Source of the DNA: Gallicola sp.
Lineage (GTDB): Bacteria; Bacillota; Clostridia; Tissierellales; Peptoniphilaceae
Assembly (NCBI GenBank): GCA_012798975.1
Contig: JAAZME010000229.1
Span: 1 to 14,351, forward strand
DNA length: 14,351 nt
Direction: 5' to 3'
The notes under the pieces are model-generated. The model did not search any database and was not told the DNA's origin. It worked only from the letters and a program-made list of their open reading frames with translations. Below are positions 1 to 6,672 of this stretch, in pieces. How positions within the stretch are numbered: the first letter of the stretch is position 1; each line of letters starts with the position of its first letter. The position numbers were made by a program, and so were the translations under genes.

Positions 1-36
1 GAACGGTATTTTTCGTTCCTGGCTAGAAATGATCGG

Positions 37-102
37 CCACTCTCCCGCTCTTTCACTCTTCCACTCTTTTTTCCACTACTCTTTTTCCCTTTCCTTTTTT
101 TC
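37..102. repeat. Polypyrimidine/polypurine tract with repeated ACTCT (AGAGT) motif
   Basis: An almost pure pyrimidine run on the plus strand just beyond the phoR terminator, with four ACTCT units at 39, 55, 63 and 78. No gene is visible between position 1 and 125. Positions 1-5 and 14-18 (GAACG and CGTTC) form a short inverted repeat at the window edge. Confidence 0.5.
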
Positions 103-125
103 ACATTTACACTTTATCGCAAAAC

Positions 126-162
126 AAAAAGGACCTGCTCTTTAAAAGAGTAGATCCTTTTT
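126..162 (-). terminator. Intrinsic terminator of the pst-pho operon
   Basis: Arms 126-143 and 145-162 form a long stem with 16 of 18 positions complementary plus a wobble pair; the tip is CTCTTTTAAAGAG. On the minus strand the stem ends in TTTTTGTTTT. The stem begins at the phoR stop codon. Plus-strand reading also ends in TTTTT, so it could stop transcription in both directions. Confidence 0.85.
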
Positions 163-1384
163 ATTCTTCTGGAAGTTCTATGGGAAGTGTAACAACAAAA
201 ACACTGCCTTTATTCAGCTGGCTCTGTACAGAAACTTTACCGCCATGAATAATCGCCACATGCTTTACGAGGGAAAGCCCAAGCCCTGTTCCCGACTTTT
301 TGCCTCTTGATTTGTCTGCTACATAAAAGCGTTCGAAAATACGTCTCTGCTCCTCTTCTGTCATGCCAAGACCCGTATCTTCTACTATGATTTTCACATT
401 ATTAAGCTCTCTGTAAATTTTCAGACTGATGCTTCCTTCTTCCACATTGTATTTTGTTGCATTGGAAAGAAGATTGGTAATGAGTTCGTCGATTTTTTCC
501 TTATCGCCGTAAAAACCGATATCTTCTATCATAGTAACAAGTTTCAGCCGTTTATGTCCGATAATATTCTGATAATCCTCTGCAATTTCCCGGCCTAGTT
601 CGCCTATATTAAATTCCTCAAAAAAGATATTTAGTTTTGTAGATCCGTCGTATTTCGATAAATTAATAATATTATCAATCAGCTCTAAAAGCTTCTTGGC
701 TTCTGTCTGAATAATTCCAGCAAATTTTTTAACGTCTTCGCCTTTTGCGATATCGTGCTGGATCATTTCTCCATAACCGGATATAGACGTTAAAGGAGTC
801 TTTAGTTCATGGGTAATATTTGCTGTAAATTCGGAACGCATCTTTTCGCTTTGCTGAATCTTATCATAGGAATAGTCCATCTTCTGCTTTTCCAGCTGGA
901 TTTCTTCTATAAACGGATTTAACTCGTCTATTTTTGTGGTCACGATATCGTTTTGAAAGATTTTCGTTACTAGATGTTCTTCAGGATCAAATTCTTTTAA
1001 AATTTTCTTTGTAATCAAAAACCCGATCAGCTGTACGGTTAATATTTCCAGAACAATAATACCTACTGCCGACGGAAGCACACCCATAAAAAGATCAAGA
1101 TAGTTCGGAGGTTCTTCAAAAAACACCCATTCTTCCCCGTTAACGTCCCTTGTTTGGGCAGATACCTTTCCGCTTAGGGAAGGATTTTCAGATACCCTTG
1201 CTTTTTGAAAAGTAGTCGGGATATTTTCGATCTCCTTGTCCTTGTAGTTTTGGGCAATCTCATCTATTACCTGTTGTCTTCTAAAAATCAAATCATCCTG
1301 CAATGCTACAGATTGCAAGAAAATCGTCAGCATCGTGACCAACACGATAATGACGATTAAATATCTAGTCAGTAATCTTCTCAT
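161..1384 (-). CDS. phoR: Phosphate-regulon sensor histidine kinase PhoR
   Basis: A membrane histidine kinase expected to phosphorylate PhoP in phosphate starvation. The 407 residues comprise membrane segment 1 (about 7-27), a short extracytoplasmic part (about 28-100), membrane segment 2 (about 103-124), a cytoplasmic linker with charged helices (126-178), the dimerisation/phospho-acceptor domain with His192 (FTANITHELKTPL), and the ATPase domain with N-box NLLSNATKYN (304-313), DTGLGM (336-341), FERFYV (350-355) and GTGLGLSLVKH (365-375). No PAS domain and no clear HAMP domain is seen; the larger PhoR proteins of Bacillus have both. The ATG follows the phoP stop by 9 nt behind a weak AGGA that overlaps that stop. 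The assignment to PhoR rests on context more than on the sensor region. Confidence 0.92.
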   Translation of the reverse strand: MRRLLTRYLIVIIVLVTMLTIFLQSVALQDDLIFRRQQVIDEIAQNYKDKEIENIPTTFQKARVSENPSLSGKVSAQTRDVNGEEWVFFEEPPNYLDLFMGVLPSAVGIIVLEILTVQLIGFLITKKILKEFDPEEHLVTKIFQNDIVTTKIDELNPFIEEIQLEKQKMDYSYDKIQQSEKMRSEFTANITHELKTPLTSISGYGEMIQHDIAKGEDVKKFAGIIQTEAKKLLELIDNIINLSKYDGSTKLNIFFEEFNIGELGREIAEDYQNIIGHKRLKLVTMIEDIGFYGDKEKIDELITNLLSNATKYNVEEGSISLKIYRELNNVKIIVEDTGLGMTEEEQRRIFERFYVADKSRGKKSGTGLGLSLVKHVAIIHGGKVSVQSQLNKGSVFVVTLPIELPEE

Positions 1385-1393
1385 TTTATATTC

Positions 1394-2077
1394 CTAATCT
1401 TCGATCATATACCCGACATTGCGTACCGTTTTTATATATTTTCGGTCATCGGTCAATTTTTGGCGCAGACTTCGTATATGGACATCCACAGTTCTCGATT
1501 CCCCTTCGTAATCATATCCCCAGATCTCATTGGTAATTTGATCTCTCGTTAAAACAATATTTCGATTTTTAATGAGATAGTACAACAGTTCAAACTCTTT
1601 AAAGGTCATATCGACAAACTCGCCATCAATCTCTACTGTCCGCTTGTTCAAGTCGAGAATAATATCTTTAAACTCTACATTGGCTTCTTCCACATTTTCT
1701 TCTCGGCTTGGAATTCTTCTAAGTACTGCTTTGACTCTCGAAATCATCTCCATTACCCCAAAAGGTTTTGTGATATAGTCGTCGGCTCCCATATCCAAAG
1801 CCTTAACTTTATCATACTCTTGATCTTTTGCTGTCAGCATAATAATGGGAATATCCTCGATGTTTTTTGTGGAGCGGATCTGTTTCAAAATTTCATATCC
1901 GTCTTCTCCATCCAGCATAATATCGAGGATTATCAACGACGGCTTCTCTTGATCTATCTGTGTAAACAAAGATGCCCCGTCTCCAAAACCAAGGGCTTCA
2001 TAGCCGCTGTTGTTTAAAGCATAAGAGATTAAATTTCTGATATTTTCTTCATCTTCCACTATATAAATAGCAGCCAT
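1394..2077 (-). CDS. phoP: OmpR/PhoB-type response regulator PhoP
   Basis: The transcription factor of a two-component system, 227 residues. The receiver domain (1 to about 118) has the acidic pocket Asp9/Glu10, phospho-acceptor Asp52 (ILDIMLDGEDG), Thr82 (LTAKD) and Lys104 (TKPF). The C-terminal winged helix (about 130-227) contains MTFKEFELLYYLI, the recognition-helix region SRTVDVHIRSLRQKL, and the NVGYMIE wing. Its place after phoU and before phoR, with Pho boxes upstream of pstS, identifies it as the phosphate regulator. It probably activates the whole operon including itself. The ribosome site is GAAGGA, 6 nt before the ATG. Confidence 0.93.
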   Translation of the reverse strand: MAAIYIVEDEENIRNLISYALNNSGYEALGFGDGASLFTQIDQEKPSLIILDIMLDGEDGYEILKQIRSTKNIEDIPIIMLTAKDQEYDKVKALDMGADDYITKPFGVMEMISRVKAVLRRIPSREENVEEANVEFKDIILDLNKRTVEIDGEFVDMTFKEFELLYYLIKNRNIVLTRDQITNEIWGYDYEGESRTVDVHIRSLRQKLTDDRKYIKTVRNVGYMIED

Positions 2078-2098
2078 GTTTTTCCTTCTTTCTTAACC

Positions 2099-2737
2099 TT
2101 ATATTAATTCGCCTTCTATAGAATATGTTACCCATTCTGAGATATTTTTAGCATGACTTCCGATTCTTTCCAAATATTTTGCAACTAAAAGGAGATTTAT
2201 GGCGTATTCAGGTTTTTCATTGTTTTTTAAATCTTCTATAACCAAATCTCTGATCTCAACGAAATATTCTTTAACCTTTTGATGATGTTCTGAAATGCCG
2301 TCTACTAAAGAAAGATCTCCCGAAATATAGCTTCGTATACTGTGTTTTACCATATCGATAGAAAGCTCCGCCATCTTGATCATTCTTTCGAAAGATTTCT
2401 GGCTTCTATGTTCTGTCATTTCCAAAGAAATTTCAGCGATATCAACTGCATGATCTCCGATTCTTTCCATATCCGTGATCATTTTAAGTGCGGCAGATAT
2501 CAGTCTTAAGTCGCTTGCAACAGGCTGTTCTTTCAAAATCAGCTTCAAAGCTCTGCTTTCAATTTTACTTTCGTAGTCGTCTACTTCATCATCACTTTGA
2601 CGTATAACAAGGGAAGTATCCTTATCGCCGTTTATCATAGAGTAAATTGCCATTGTAATTCTATCAGATATTAAGGAACCCATATCCGATAGATCATCGT
2701 TTAATTTTTCCAACTCTCTATCGTATCTTCTTCTCAT
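2099..2737 (-). CDS. phoU: Phosphate transport regulator PhoU
   Basis: A cytoplasmic all-helical protein that links the state of PstSCAB to PhoR and limits phosphate uptake. The 212 residues form two PhoU repeats. The first has the metal-binding motif DMERIGDHAVDIAE (89-102). The second reads YLERIGSHAKNISEW (188-202), where the usual form is ERIGDHATNIAEW; Ser194 replaces the conserved Asp, so the second metal site may be altered. The ATG follows AGGAGG by 5 nt, and the upstream pstB stop is 9 nt away. The context between pstB and phoP fits a role in signalling. Confidence 0.96.
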   Translation of the reverse strand: MRRRYDRELEKLNDDLSDMGSLISDRITMAIYSMINGDKDTSLVIRQSDDEVDDYESKIESRALKLILKEQPVASDLRLISAALKMITDMERIGDHAVDIAEISLEMTEHRSQKSFERMIKMAELSIDMVKHSIRSYISGDLSLVDGISEHHQKVKEYFVEIRDLVIEDLKNNEKPEYAINLLLVAKYLERIGSHAKNISEWVTYSIEGELI

Positions 2738-2746
2738 TTTTTCCTC

Positions 2747-3496
2747 CTAGCTAAAACGTCCGGTTATATATTCTTCTGTTTTACTGTTCTTAGGATTTGC
2801 AAAGATCTGCTCCGTATCTCCAAATTCTATTAAATCTCCTAATAAGAAGAATCCTGTCTGATCTGATACACGTGTTGCCTGCTGCATATTATGAGTTACT
2901 ATTACAATGGTAAAGTTCTTTTTCATATCGTAAAGAAGCTCTTCTATTTTCGCTGTGGAAATCGGATCTAATGCAGAGGTTGGCTCGTCTAACAATATCA
3001 CTTCCGGCTGAACCGCCATCGCCCTTGCGATACAGATTCTCTGCTGCTGTCCTCCAGAGATAGACAAGGCCGATTTATTTAAATTATCTTTTACTTCGTT
3101 CCAAATAGCTGCCTGCTTTAAAGAACGTTCTACAATTTCGTCTAATACTTTTTTATCCTTTATACCATGGGTACGGGGACCGTAAGCGATATTATCGTAG
3201 ATCGATTTCGGGAAAGGGTTCGGCTGCTGAAATACCATACCGACTCTCGTTCTCAAATCATATACATCGATATCATTCCAGATGTCTTTACCGTCAAGCA
3301 TAATACTTCCTTCGTGGCGAAAAGAATCTACCAAGTCGTTCATACGGTTCATCGCCTTTAACAAAGTTGATTTTCCGCAGCCTGAAGGCCCAATGAATGC
3401 AGTTACTTTATTTTCTTGGATCTCCATATTTACTTCTTTAATGGCGTGAAAATCTTCATACCAAGAATTATAATTTTTCACTTCTAATTTAGCCAT
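2747..3496 (-). CDS. pstB: Phosphate ABC transporter ATP-binding protein PstB
   Basis: The ATPase that powers phosphate import through PstC and PstA on the cytoplasmic side. The 249-residue length is normal. Walker A is GPSGCGKST (36-44), the Q-loop is [14 protein letters not shown] (Gln90), the signature is SGGQQQR (147-153), Walker B is [12 protein letters not shown] with Asp170 and Glu171, and the switch is His202 in [17 protein letters not shown] and the [13 protein letters not shown] sequence mark it as PstB rather than a general transporter ATPase. The ATG overlaps the pstA end by 8 nt, with GGAGG 11 nt upstream. phoU follows after 9 nt. Confidence 0.97.
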   Translation of the reverse strand: MAKLEVKNYNSWYEDFHAIKEVNMEIQENKVTAFIGPSGCGKSTLLKAMNRMNDLVDSFRHEGSIMLDGKDIWNDIDVYDLRTRVGMVFQQPNPFPKSIYDNIAYGPRTHGIKDKKVLDEIVERSLKQAAIWNEVKDNLNKSALSISGGQQQRICIARAMAVQPEVILLDEPTSALDPISTAKIEELLYDMKKNFTIVIVTHNMQQATRVSDQTGFFLLGDLIEFGDTEQIFANPKNSKTEEYITGRFS

Positions 3497-4325
3497 TCGA
3501 TTGTACTCCTCCTAGTTTTTGAGCAAATTGTGTCGATATAAAATTCAATATTAATACGATAATAAGAAGAATCACGCCTGTTGCGTATGCTGCTTCTACA
3601 TGAAGTCCTTCATTGGATAATACATACATATGAAGAGCTAAGGTTCTTCCGCTGGCAGCAGATCCAACAATATTTGACGGAACTTCTGCTACTGTTCCAG
3701 ATGTATATAAGAGGGCTGCCGTCTCTCCTACGATTCGCCCCGTAGCAAGAATAACCCCTGCTAAAATTCCGGGCATCGCCGATGGAAGAACAACTTGGAA
3801 AATCGTACGGACTTTTCCTGCTCCAAGACCGAAACTGCCTTCTCTATAAGATTTCGGCACAGCTAAGAGCGCATCTTCAGTAGATCTCATAATCAAAGGT
3901 AGAACCATAATCGCCAAGGTCATAGACCCTGCCAAAATACTGTAATTCCATTCTAAGAAAATAACAAAAAACAACATCCCGAACAAACCGTATACGATAG
4001 AAGGAATTCCTGCCAGCGTATCGGAAGTAACTTGTACAATTTGTACCAGTATATTATCTTTGTTTGCGTATTCTATCATATAAACTGCCGTTAATACTCC
4101 TAGGGGAACTGCAACGACTAAAGATAAAGCTACCATAATAAATGTATTGATTATAGCAGGCATCATCGAAATATTGGTAGAATTATAGGTCCATTCGAAC
4201 ATAGAAGGATTTAAGAAGGATACCCCTTTAACCAAAATAAATAGAATGATAAAAAACAAAGATAGAATCGTTAAAAGTGCTGCTATATGCACTAAAGCTT
4301 TTAACAGCTTGCTTGCTTTTCTCAT
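3489..4325 (-). CDS. pstA: Phosphate ABC transporter permease PstA
   Basis: The second membrane subunit of the phosphate channel, 278 residues with about six membrane segments (the first at roughly 12-34). The coupling loop reads [22 protein letters not shown] and is followed by [16 protein letters not shown], typical of PstA. The block [17 protein letters not shown] is also shared by the family. AAGGTGA within the last pstC codons serves as ribosome site, and the ATG directly follows the pstC stop. The 3' end overlaps pstB by 8 nt and contains its ribosome site, GGAGGAG. Confidence 0.95.
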   Translation of the reverse strand: MRKASKLLKALVHIAALLTILSLFFIILFILVKGVSFLNPSMFEWTYNSTNISMMPAIINTFIMVALSLVVAVPLGVLTAVYMIEYANKDNILVQIVQVTSDTLAGIPSIVYGLFGMLFFVIFLEWNYSILAGSMTLAIMVLPLIMRSTEDALLAVPKSYREGSFGLGAGKVRTIFQVVLPSAMPGILAGVILATGRIVGETAALLYTSGTVAEVPSNIVGSAASGRTLALHMYVLSNEGLHVEAAYATGVILLIIVLILNFISTQFAQKLGGVQSNG

Positions 4326-5213
4326 CTATTTCACCTTCTTTCTTTTACTTAATACAAATGCTAGATTAATTAGCAGAATAAATATAAAGAGGATTGCTCC
4401 TGTAGCAACCAAGGCTTCTCTATGGAGTCCCGCTGCATAACCCATTTCCAACACAATGTTCATGGTCATTGTACGCACGCCTCTAAATAAGCTGGTAGGA
4501 ATTCTCGCCTGTCCTCCTGCTACCAGAATAACCGCCATCGTTTCTCCGATTGCTCGGCCGATTCCTAGAATAATCGCTGAAAAGATCCCTTGTTTTGCTG
4601 CCGGAATCTGTACTGTAAAAATTGCTCGTTCTTTTGTAGCCCCCAGCGCAACCGCACCGTTAAAATACGCCTTCGGTACCGCTCTCAATGCTGTCTCCGT
4701 TAAAGTGATAATGGTCGGCAGAATCATAATTCCAAGAATTATAATGGCTGCAAGCATTGTAAGACCGGAACGGTTTGTAAGTCTTGTAATCATCGGTACA
4801 ATTAAAACCAGACCAAAAAAACCATAAATGATGGAAGGTATTCCCGCCATCAGATTAACCCCGGTTGAAACTAGTTTATACAATTTCCCCTTGCTATACT
4901 GAGCCATATATACAGCAGTCAAAATTCCAATAGGTACACCGATAATAATAGCGCCTATGGTTACATAGACGCTACCTACGATCATCGGGAAAATACCAAA
5001 GGAAGGGTTGCCTGCTGTAGGCTTCCATTCCATACCGAACACAAAATTACCAAGTCCGATCTGGCTTATAGCAGGGATTGAATTCCCAAAAATAAATAGA
5101 CAGATTACAATAACTGCGATGATGGAAAATGTAGCAGCCACTGTAGTCAGTATGCGGAAGGCTTTCTCCTTCGCGTAAAAAGCTCGCTTACTACTGTCAG
5201 TGTGAATACTCAT
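4326..5213 (-). CDS. pstC: Phosphate ABC transporter permease PstC
   Basis: One of the two membrane subunits forming the phosphate channel. The 295-residue protein has about six membrane segments, the first at roughly 22-43. The ABC-permease coupling (EAA) loop is visible as AVPKAYFNGAVALGATKERAIF, followed by the PstC/PstA signature IGRAIGETMAV. NLMAGIPSIIYGFFGL is another family block. The gene starts 25 nt after pstS, behind AAGGGAG. Its TAG stop is immediately followed by the pstA ATG with no spacer. The position directly after pstS separates it from PstA, which is the second permease in the usual operon order. Confidence 0.95.
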   Translation of the reverse strand: MSIHTDSSKRAFYAKEKAFRILTTVAATFSIIAVIVICLFIFGNSIPAISQIGLGNFVFGMEWKPTAGNPSFGIFPMIVGSVYVTIGAIIIGVPIGILTAVYMAQYSKGKLYKLVSTGVNLMAGIPSIIYGFFGLVLIVPMITRLTNRSGLTMLAAIIILGIMILPTIITLTETALRAVPKAYFNGAVALGATKERAIFTVQIPAAKQGIFSAIILGIGRAIGETMAVILVAGGQARIPTSLFRGVRTMTMNIVLEMGYAAGLHREALVATGAILFIFILLINLAFVLSKRKKVK

Positions 5214-5238
5214 ACCCTTGCTCCCTTATATTTTCTAA

Positions 5239-6114
5239 TTACTTAATGTCTTCCCAGTTTAAAATCGAACCAGTATAGATGCCTTTAAGATTTTCTAAAG
5301 TAATATCTTCAGCAGCATTATCTTTATGAACGATTACTGCGATTCCGTCCATTGCGATTGGAGTACCTGTTAATTGTGATGCTTCTTCTTCTTTTAGTTC
5401 ACGTGAAGCCATACCGATTTGAACAACTCCGTCGATTGCATTTTGAACACCTGTAGTAGAATCAGATTGGCTTACTTGAATATTTGCATTTTGATTTACT
5501 GCTTTATATCCTTCTGCTAGTTTTTCCATAACAGGAGTAACAGATGAAGATCCTCCTACTGTAACGTCTCCGCTTACGTCCGCAGCCTGATATGCACCAG
5601 TACTGTCTACTTTGATATAACCTTCTGCCTCTACAATAGCTTGTCCTTCGTCGCTTAAGATAAATTTAATGAAGTCTTCTGCAACCGGCTCAACGTTTTC
5701 GCCAGTTACGATATTGAAAGGTCTTGCAATCGGATAAGTTTTATCTGAAACCGTTGCTGCTGACGCTTCTACTCCATTGATTTTAACTGCTTTTACTGTA
5801 TCGTTTAAACTTCCTAGAGAAATATATCCGATAGCCGCAGGATCGCCAGATACAGTAGTCATCACTGCATTTGTACTATTTTGGATCGCAGCGTCTGCTG
5901 TAGTATTGTCGTTATCATCTTCTTCAACACCAGTCAATTCAACGAAAGCTCCCCTTGTACCTGAACCTGCTTCTCTCGATACAACTGTAATAGGACCAGT
6001 TAAGCTCTCTCCTGCACCAGTATCTGCTCCTGTGTCGGCTCCACCGCCGCCGCATCCAACTAATACAACAGCTACTGCAAATGTTGCTAATAATACCTTA
6101 ATGATTTTCTTCAT
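5239..6114 (-). CDS. pstS: Phosphate ABC transporter substrate-binding lipoprotein, circularly permuted
   Basis: Captures phosphate outside the membrane for PstCAB. A lipoprotein signal peptide is clear: KK start, hydrophobic core, then LVGC with lipidated Cys21, followed by a Gly/Asp/Thr-rich spacer. The order of conserved blocks is unusual. PITVVSREAGSGTRGAF (41-57), AIGYISLGSL (94-103), YPIARPFNIVT (127-137) and FIKFILSDEGQAIVE (148-162) come first; in standard PstS they form the second half. GGSSSVTPVMEKLAE (187-201), IGMASRELK (233-241), AMDGIAVIVH (254-263) and GIYTGSILNWED (278-289) come last; they normally open the mature protein. The protein stops where the standard sequence would run on into the SREAGSGTR block. 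Both binding-site halves are present and the 291-residue length is normal, so it is probably functional. AGGAGG lies 5 nt before the ATG. It is the first gene of the operon, behind the Pho boxes. Confidence 0.95.
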   Translation of the reverse strand: MKKIIKVLLATFAVAVVLVGCGGGGADTGADTGAGESLTGPITVVSREAGSGTRGAFVELTGVEEDDNDNTTADAAIQNSTNAVMTTVSGDPAAIGYISLGSLNDTVKAVKINGVEASAATVSDKTYPIARPFNIVTGENVEPVAEDFIKFILSDEGQAIVEAEGYIKVDSTGAYQAADVSGDVTVGGSSSVTPVMEKLAEGYKAVNQNANIQVSQSDSTTGVQNAIDGVVQIGMASRELKEEEASQLTGTPIAMDGIAVIVHKDNAAEDITLENLKGIYTGSILNWEDIK

Positions 6115-6153
6115 TCGTTCCTCCTAGTAGTTTTGTTTTGTTTTTAAACTTTC

Positions 6154-6213
6154 ATAATGATTGTAAAGGGACTATGTAAATATGGTCGGAGTTGAATGTT
6201 AAATTTAAGTAAA
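6154..6213 (-). promoter_or_regulatory. PhoP-box array and promoter of the pst-pho operon
   Basis: On the minus strand, TTTACT (6213-6208), a 5-nt spacer and TTAACA (6202-6197) form a pair matching the Bacillus-type PhoP box, a direct repeat of TT(A/C/T)A(C/T)A about 11 bp apart. A third copy, TTTACA (6180-6175), falls exactly 22 bp after the second, keeping the phase. A fourth TTTACA (6167-6162) follows 13 bp later. CATTAT (6159-6154) is a plausible -10 element, and there is no good independent -35, as is common for activator-dependent promoters. PhoP encoded in the same operon is the natural candidate regulator. The repeats are seen; binding is inferred. Confidence 0.7.
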
Positions 6214-6358
6214 ATGATTTAATAATTCCTCTAATTTTCGCTTTTTCTATAATAATTCCAAAAGAAAACCTTTGCTTAAATTTTAAAAATCACTCCTTCA
6301 AAAAACCAACAAAAAAGATAGAGTGGAGAGATTCAAAAGAAAGAGTGAAGTTGTGGAC

Positions 6359-6383
6359 GAAAATAATAGGAACAATTATTTTC
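6359..6383. other. Perfect AT-rich inverted repeat upstream of the pst promoter
   Basis: GAAAATAAT and ATTATTTTC are perfect 9-nt reverse complements separated by 7 nt. No T-run follows on either side, so it does not look like a terminator. It lies about 145 bp upstream of the nearest Pho box and could be a binding site for a dimeric protein, but nothing in the sequence shows which. Confidence 0.5.
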
Positions 6384-6452
6384 TACCTTTGATGAAATGC
6401 AGCTTATGTACGTCGATAGGAACTTATAATTCTTAACATTTTCTTTTCCAAA

Positions 6453-6482
6453 CAAAAAAGAAAGCAGCAAAATGCCGCTTTC
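6453..6482 (-). terminator. Intrinsic terminator of the aro-aminopeptidase operon
   Basis: On the minus strand, GAAAGCGGCA and TGCTGCTTTC pair as a 10-bp stem with one G-U pair and a TTT loop, directly followed by TTTTTTG. There is no T-run on the plus-strand side, so it works in the minus direction only. It lies about 190 nt after the aminopeptidase stop and before the pst promoter, separating the two operons. Confidence 0.88.
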
Positions 6483-6590
6483 CTTCTCTTCACTCTAACA
6501 AACTTCTATTCTATTTTTTCTCAAGCAAATTTTAAGCGATAGCGAAAAATTATCTTTCCCTATTCCCTAAAACCTATTTTCCCTTCTTTT

Positions 6591-6666
6591 CCTGGGTTGC
6601 GAAGCAATCCCGCCCAATGCCTGGCTGTCCTTGGACACGCCGCCTGGGTCGTGCAGCGATCCCGCC
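6591..6666 (-). repeat. Three tandem GC-rich hairpin repeats after the aminopeptidase gene
   Basis: Copy A (6591-6614) and copy C (6643-6666) are 24 nt each and identical at 20 positions; both start CCTGGGT and end ATCCCGCC on the plus strand. A divergent copy B (6620-6642) lies between them. Each folds into the same shape: a 3-bp outer stem, a single bulged base on one side, a 4-bp inner stem and a loop of 3 or 4 nt. A to C contains a compensatory change, T-A at positions 8/16 becoming C-G. The block is far richer in GC than its surroundings. It begins 6 nt after the stop codon and would be transcribed in the 3' UTR. Possible roles are mRNA 3' protection or a relic of a small repeat family; I do not recognise the family. 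Confidence 0.7.
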
Positions 6667-6672
6667 TATTCC

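Larger units (their letters stand above)
6115..6672. other. 558-bp intergenic region between the aro and pst-pho operons
   Basis: No credible coding sequence on either strand. In minus-strand order it holds the GC-rich tandem hairpins (6666-6591), an AT-rich stretch, the aro operon terminator (6482-6453), an AT-rich inverted repeat (6383-6359), purine-rich AGAGTG motifs on the plus strand (6320-6350), the Pho-box promoter (6213-6154) and the pstS ribosome site AGGAGG (6125-6120). The octamer ATAGGAAC occurs twice on the plus strand, exactly 50 bp apart (6366 and 6416). Confidence 0.8.

Noticed and set aside
4456..4827. Plus-strand open frame opposite pstC
   Set aside because: A reverse-strand shadow of a conserved membrane protein gene with no supporting signal.
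5239..6114. pstS as a truncated or broken gene
   Set aside because: The reading frame is intact, the signal peptide and both halves of the binding site are present and total length is normal; a permuted order explains the data better than loss of a part.
5777..6127. Plus-strand open frame opposite pstS
   Set aside because: Antisense to a gene with clear family blocks; its Pro/Ala-rich sequence is the mirror of the Gly-rich spacer of PstS.
6392..6436. Possible short leader peptide on the plus strand (MKCSLCTSIGTYNS) ahead of a hairpin
   Set aside because: No ribosome site, and the hairpin that follows has its T-run on the minus strand only, so it is not an attenuator for plus-strand transcription.
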